From Phaeoceros laevis (lineage: Eukaryota > Anthocerotophyta > Anthocerotopsida > Notothyladales), in contig JBNGIQ010009388.1 of assembly GCA_049999765.1 (NCBI GenBank), forward strand, positions 23,221 to 87,220: 64,000 nucleotides of DNA. Direction: 5' to 3'. This document shows, piece after piece, positions 60,992 to 64,000 of this stretch. The notes beneath the pieces were generated by a model. The model did not search any database, had not been told where the DNA came from, and was given only the letters and a program-made list of their open reading frames with translations. Made by a program: the position numbers and the translations under genes. Numbering within the stretch: the first letter of the stretch is position 1; each line of letters opens with the position of its first letter.

Positions 60992-61187
60992 ACCGCCTCC
61001 AAGTCCGTCGCACGGCAATTTCCGACACCTTCCCAGAGCAAAATTCACTACGAGTAGCGCTTCCCCAGAGCAAAATCGAGTACCGGCACAGTACAAGGTA
61101 GATGGCCTTCCGTCTCTCCCCTTGTAACCATGATCCATGCTGCTCGGAACTGAAGTGAGCTAAAAGGTGGGCTGTGTAATCCGCGCA

Positions 61188-61259
61188 GGGGCATTGCGAG
61201 AATCGAACTCGCGACCTCTCGCACCCAAAGCGAGAATCATACCACTAGACCAAATGCCC
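61188..61259 (-). tRNA. trnP-TGG: tRNA-Pro (anticodon TGG)
   Basis: A 72-nt cloverleaf on the minus strand. The acceptor stem is GGGCATT/AATGCCC with discriminator C. The D-arm is of the plant Pro type (GGTCTAGTGGTATGAT), the anticodon stem TCTCG/CGAGA encloses loop CTTTGGGTG-type sequence with anticodon TGG, and the T-arm is GCGAG/CTCGC with TTCGATT. There is no intron. It lies just upstream of the MED4 gene, on the same strand. Confidence 0.96.
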
Positions 61260-61651
61260 TGATATAATAGGAGGTGGCTGTTAAATTTATACTTTATTGT
61301 TTATTTTACATTAGGTCAAATGCGCTTTTGCAAACCGCGGTTTGTGCCTGGCGATGCAGAAGCCTGTTTTCATCTCCGAACTTGACACGGTCTGACATCT
61401 GCATGCCACCAAGCAGAGCTGAATCTTGGGTATGTAATCGCCTTGGTGTCCAGCTATCCGTCCCGATCTGGGTCACGAGATTCATCGTGTCTGGCTGTGC
61501 TGTGCTTTGCTGTGTGCAGGACGTTCAGCCGTCTGAGACTTCGAACGATAGCTAGGATGGGAGGGGGCAGCTGTTGCTATCTTACCGGGGGCAAGGGCAA
61601 GAGATATTGTTCAACTAGCAATCTTTCTCTTCACTGCAGCAGCAACTGACG

Positions 61652-63241
61652 ATGGATAGGCATATACAAGGATGGGAGGGAGTGCAAAGGCAGGGGCAGG
61701 GCATCGCTGATCAGTTTGGTTCTCTGGCTCAAGGGTTGGGTCACGTTCTGCAGAGCCATGTCCCCGCCGGCATCCCATTCTTGAGGTCCGACGTAGGGTC
61801 TGGACAATCCTCGGACACATCAAAGGCTTTGATCAACTGTGCACCCAATTACGAGCTGCAGTACAGACTAACGAATTGGGGTTGGAACTGGCCTGGTTCG
61901 CAATCAGAGATCCACCTTAGCCGGTGTGAGTGGCTTCCGGTTGACAGGGAATTGAAAGCGCACGGTTCCGAGAGGAGGGCGGAGTCCACGGCTCAAGTCT
62001 CCACACTGTATGAGTTGGGCACTCGTCTTGGGCAAGCAGGAGCAGGATTGGGAGCTTGTATCGGTGATTTGGTAGGTCATGCTTTTAGTCACCTCCCAAA
62101 CCCTTTCCATACGGGAGCTGTATCTCAGCCGAAGGTTACACGAACATGTGTTGATGTCAGAAACTTAGGCTCTGCAGTGGAGAACAGAATTTCGGACTCG
62201 GCTGGGCTGGAAAGGGAAGATTCTTTAGTTTCTGGGAGAAAGGTACATGGCGCTGGTCCGGTTTATGTAGGAACCAAAGATGCAGATCAGAAGCCCCAGC
62301 ACAGTGAGATATCAGAGTTGTCTCACGACGAGTTGTTTGCCATCGTGGCGAAGTCTCATGGGCAGTTACACAAACAGAGTAGTGTAACAGTGACCACAAC
62401 TTATGACAGCAGAACCCAGGACATCGAGAGTTCAATAGTTGCCAGAGGAGACTTATGGAGAGCAGAGGCTTCTCATGGAGGCTCAACGTCAAACGGATCT
62501 TCCTCTCCGCTGTTTTTGCTGCAGGTTGGGCCGATTCTGTTTGTGAGGGACACTACACTGCTCATCCCTGTGCATCTGTCAAAGCAGCACTTGTTATGGT
62601 ATGGATTCGACAGGAAGAATAGCCAGCATTCTCTTTGTCCTGCTATCTGGTCAAAACATAGACGATGGCTGCTGATGTCGATGATCTGCTTGAATCCCAT
62701 GACCTGTTCGTTCATGGATTTGCAATTCCCCAACGGCCAAATGACTTATGTGTCCGGTGAAGGCTTGATGGGAAGTGCCTTTCTCCCAGCTCTGGGAGGC
62801 CTTTTACAGGCTCAGGGCCGGCACCCTGGTAACACCAAGCTGAGCTACTCTTTCAAGAGCAGGTGGGGAACGAGGAAAGCCATCTCTTTGCAACTGCCTG
62901 ACAGGTCTGTGTCTGTTAATGTCACACACCCTCTCATGTGGAGAAGATCAGGCATGATGTACCGGCCAACCATTCAGCTTAGTATGACCTCAACAGTGGG
63001 TGATCGGAATGAACGCTGGAAGGGCGAGCTTATTCATTCCCCCAAGGAGAAAGTGAGCTGGGGTTGTGGGTGCTCTTATGCTACAGAACTCCATGCGTTC
63101 GCTACATTGTCTCTGGGAAGGTCGAAACGGAATGGTGAACACACAGGCAGCTCTGGCTTGGTGCTGCAAGTCGACGCTCCTGTAGGGAACTTTAGGAGGA
63201 GTTCATATTCTATACAATTGAGTAGCGGCGTGGAGTTTTAG
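61652..63241 (+). CDS. Unrecognised 529-aa protein with a beta-strand-rich C-terminal half
   Basis: A single open frame from ATG 61652 to TAG at 63239-63241. A CAG acceptor-like site just upstream suggests a 5' UTR intron. I do not recognise a named family. Visible features: a Gly/Gln-rich N-terminus (QGWEGVQRQGQGIADQFGSL, then GHVLQSHVPAGIPFL); an N-terminal block with several Trp residues (YRLTNWGWNWPGSQSEIHLS); a low-complexity middle; and a C-terminal half of alternating polar/hydrophobic strands (TKLSYSFKSRWGTRKAISLQ, MYRPTIQLSMTSTVG, LVLQVDAPVGNFRR, YSIQLSSGVEF). No signal peptide or clear transmembrane helix is seen. A beta-barrel envelope protein is one possibility, from strand pattern only. 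The length and sustained strand pattern suggest a real gene. Confidence 0.7.
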   Translation: MDRHIQGWEGVQRQGQGIADQFGSLAQGLGHVLQSHVPAGIPFLRSDVGSGQSSDTSKALINCAPNYELQYRLTNWGWNWPGSQSEIHLSRCEWLPVDRELKAHGSERRAESTAQVSTLYELGTRLGQAGAGLGACIGDLVGHAFSHLPNPFHTGAVSQPKVTRTCVDVRNLGSAVENRISDSAGLEREDSLVSGRKVHGAGPVYVGTKDADQKPQHSEISELSHDELFAIVAKSHGQLHKQSSVTVTTTYDSRTQDIESSIVARGDLWRAEASHGGSTSNGSSSPLFLLQVGPILFVRDTTLLIPVHLSKQHLLWYGFDRKNSQHSLCPAIWSKHRRWLLMSMICLNPMTCSFMDLQFPNGQMTYVSGEGLMGSAFLPALGGLLQAQGRHPGNTKLSYSFKSRWGTRKAISLQLPDRSVSVNVTHPLMWRRSGMMYRPTIQLSMTSTVGDRNERWKGELIHSPKEKVSWGCGCSYATELHAFATLSLGRSKRNGEHTGSSGLVLQVDAPVGNFRRSSYSIQLSSGVEF

Positions 63242-63798
63242 TGGTGTCCTTTTGTTTGGATGCTCCTTGTATGACTGTACATACAGGTCTTTTAAGACTG
63301 CTATGTGGCTTGCAGTGTATAGACGGTAGAGCAACTACTCGTCTTTCGTCATGCTTAATAGAAATGGGACGAAAGAAGGCTGCGACAGTAAGGATAAAAG
63401 TGATATTTGTGTCAACCATGTGAATAAAGTCCTCAGTGTATAAAATTGCAGTCTGGCATCTCATCATGGAAATCTCTGCCTGCCTTCTTCTGAGCAACGC
63501 TAGTTGCTCGTCTCGTTGTGGTCTGCTGGGCTTGATTCCTGCCCTGGTGGCAAGAACTCCAATGGCCTCAGAAGAAGAAGAAGCTCAGTGCTTGACAGCT
63601 TCCCAACTTGTTTCACAGGTACACAGTTGAGTTTGCAGCATTGTGACAACCCCAAAGAACTGGGCATGGAAAACTGGGAAAGCCACCCTGAGCGGGAAAA
63701 CTCTACACCGGATTGATGAAGCCGGTGCAGGTAAGTGCCATTGTAACGGAAGTTTCATGGGTTTCGAAACCAAGGGCTCTTAAGGGTTAAGCAATGAA
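63242..63798. other. 3' flank of the unknown gene and possible start of another
   Basis: A short frame near 63563-63618 (MASEEEEAQCLTASQLVSQ, then a GT donor) and a following frame to about 63730 ending at CAG|GTAAGT could be the first exons of a gene leaving the window. I cannot assign a family. Confidence 0.25.
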
Positions 63799-63950
63799 CA
63801 TACACACACGAAGGGCGAGAGGAGGAGGAAGAATGAAATGTTATGCAATAAACACACACACACACGAAGGGCGAGATGAGGAGGAAGAATGAAATGTTAT
63901 GCAATAAACAGACACACACGAAGGGCGAGAGGAGGAGGAAGAATGAAACA
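63799..63950. repeat. Tandem repeat, three copies of a 54-56-bp unit
   Basis: Three copies of a unit containing (AC)n, CGAAGGGCGAGAGGAGG, AAGAATGAAATG and TTATGCAATAAA start at about 63809, 63865 and 63919. The AC run varies in length between copies. Confidence 0.9.
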
Positions 63951-64000
63951 CCAAGGGTAGGGGCAGCAGCCAGCGATGGCAGGCTGCAGCGAGCGGGAGC

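Overview
The window is nuclear DNA of a green plant. The genes are split by many short GT-AG introns (mostly about 60-250 bp). Several encode plant-only or chloroplast-targeted proteins (NhaD antiporter, ClpR2, a BES1/BZR1-type factor, HLB1, a MUT9-like kinase, PAR1). The two tRNA genes are of plant cytosolic type. Balanced base composition, compact introns, PPR debris and the mix of families suggest a land plant, perhaps a seed-free lineage such as a bryophyte or lycophyte. That is an inference, not proven by the sequence.

Layout. 0-1.6 kb: decayed PPR-like sequence with a direct repeat. 1.65-9.9 kb, minus strand: a GT61 glycosyltransferase, a 10-exon chloroplast NhaD-type Na+/H+ antiporter and a 7-exon ClpR2. 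9.99 kb: tRNA-Ala(CGC). 10.5-12.7 kb, plus: an FBXO9-like F-box protein. 13.9-16.5 kb, minus: a RING-H2 ORF and a GDSL lipase. 18.0-24.6 kb, plus: a Q-rich nuclear protein and an LRR receptor-like protein without a kinase domain. 25-29.8 kb, minus: a PAR1-family secreted protein and eIF3b. 30-34.6 kb: repeats, a TIR element with target-site duplication and a tRNA-like core, a subtilase pseudogene and a 400-N gap. 34.66-38.6 kb, minus: a 16-exon MUT9-like kinase. 39.6-42 kb: repeats with two 10-N gaps. 42.0-45.0 kb, minus: HLB1. 46.1-53.3 kb, plus: an intronless GCN1 cut by a 10-N gap. 54.05-55.2 kb, minus: a divergent BES1/BZR1-like factor. 55.6-56.2 kb: a second copy of the 30.8-kb repeat. 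57.8-61 kb, minus: TFIIF beta and Mediator subunit 4, 173 bp apart. 61.2 kb: tRNA-Pro(TGG). 61.65-63.2 kb, plus: an unrecognised 529-aa protein. 63.8-63.95 kb: a tandem repeat.

Most genes are housekeeping genes with no operon-like logic. Common themes are transcription (TFIIF beta next to MED4, the Q-rich nuclear protein, the BES1-like factor), translation (eIF3b, GCN1, two tRNAs) and plastid function (NhaD, ClpR2). Exon boundaries were worked out by eye from GT/AG signals and reading-frame continuity. For most genes all phases close, which is strong internal support, but no transcript data were available. I see no CRISPR array or prokaryotic-type system. The most unusual items are the TIR element with the tRNA-like core, the intronless GCN1 and the 61.65-kb protein.
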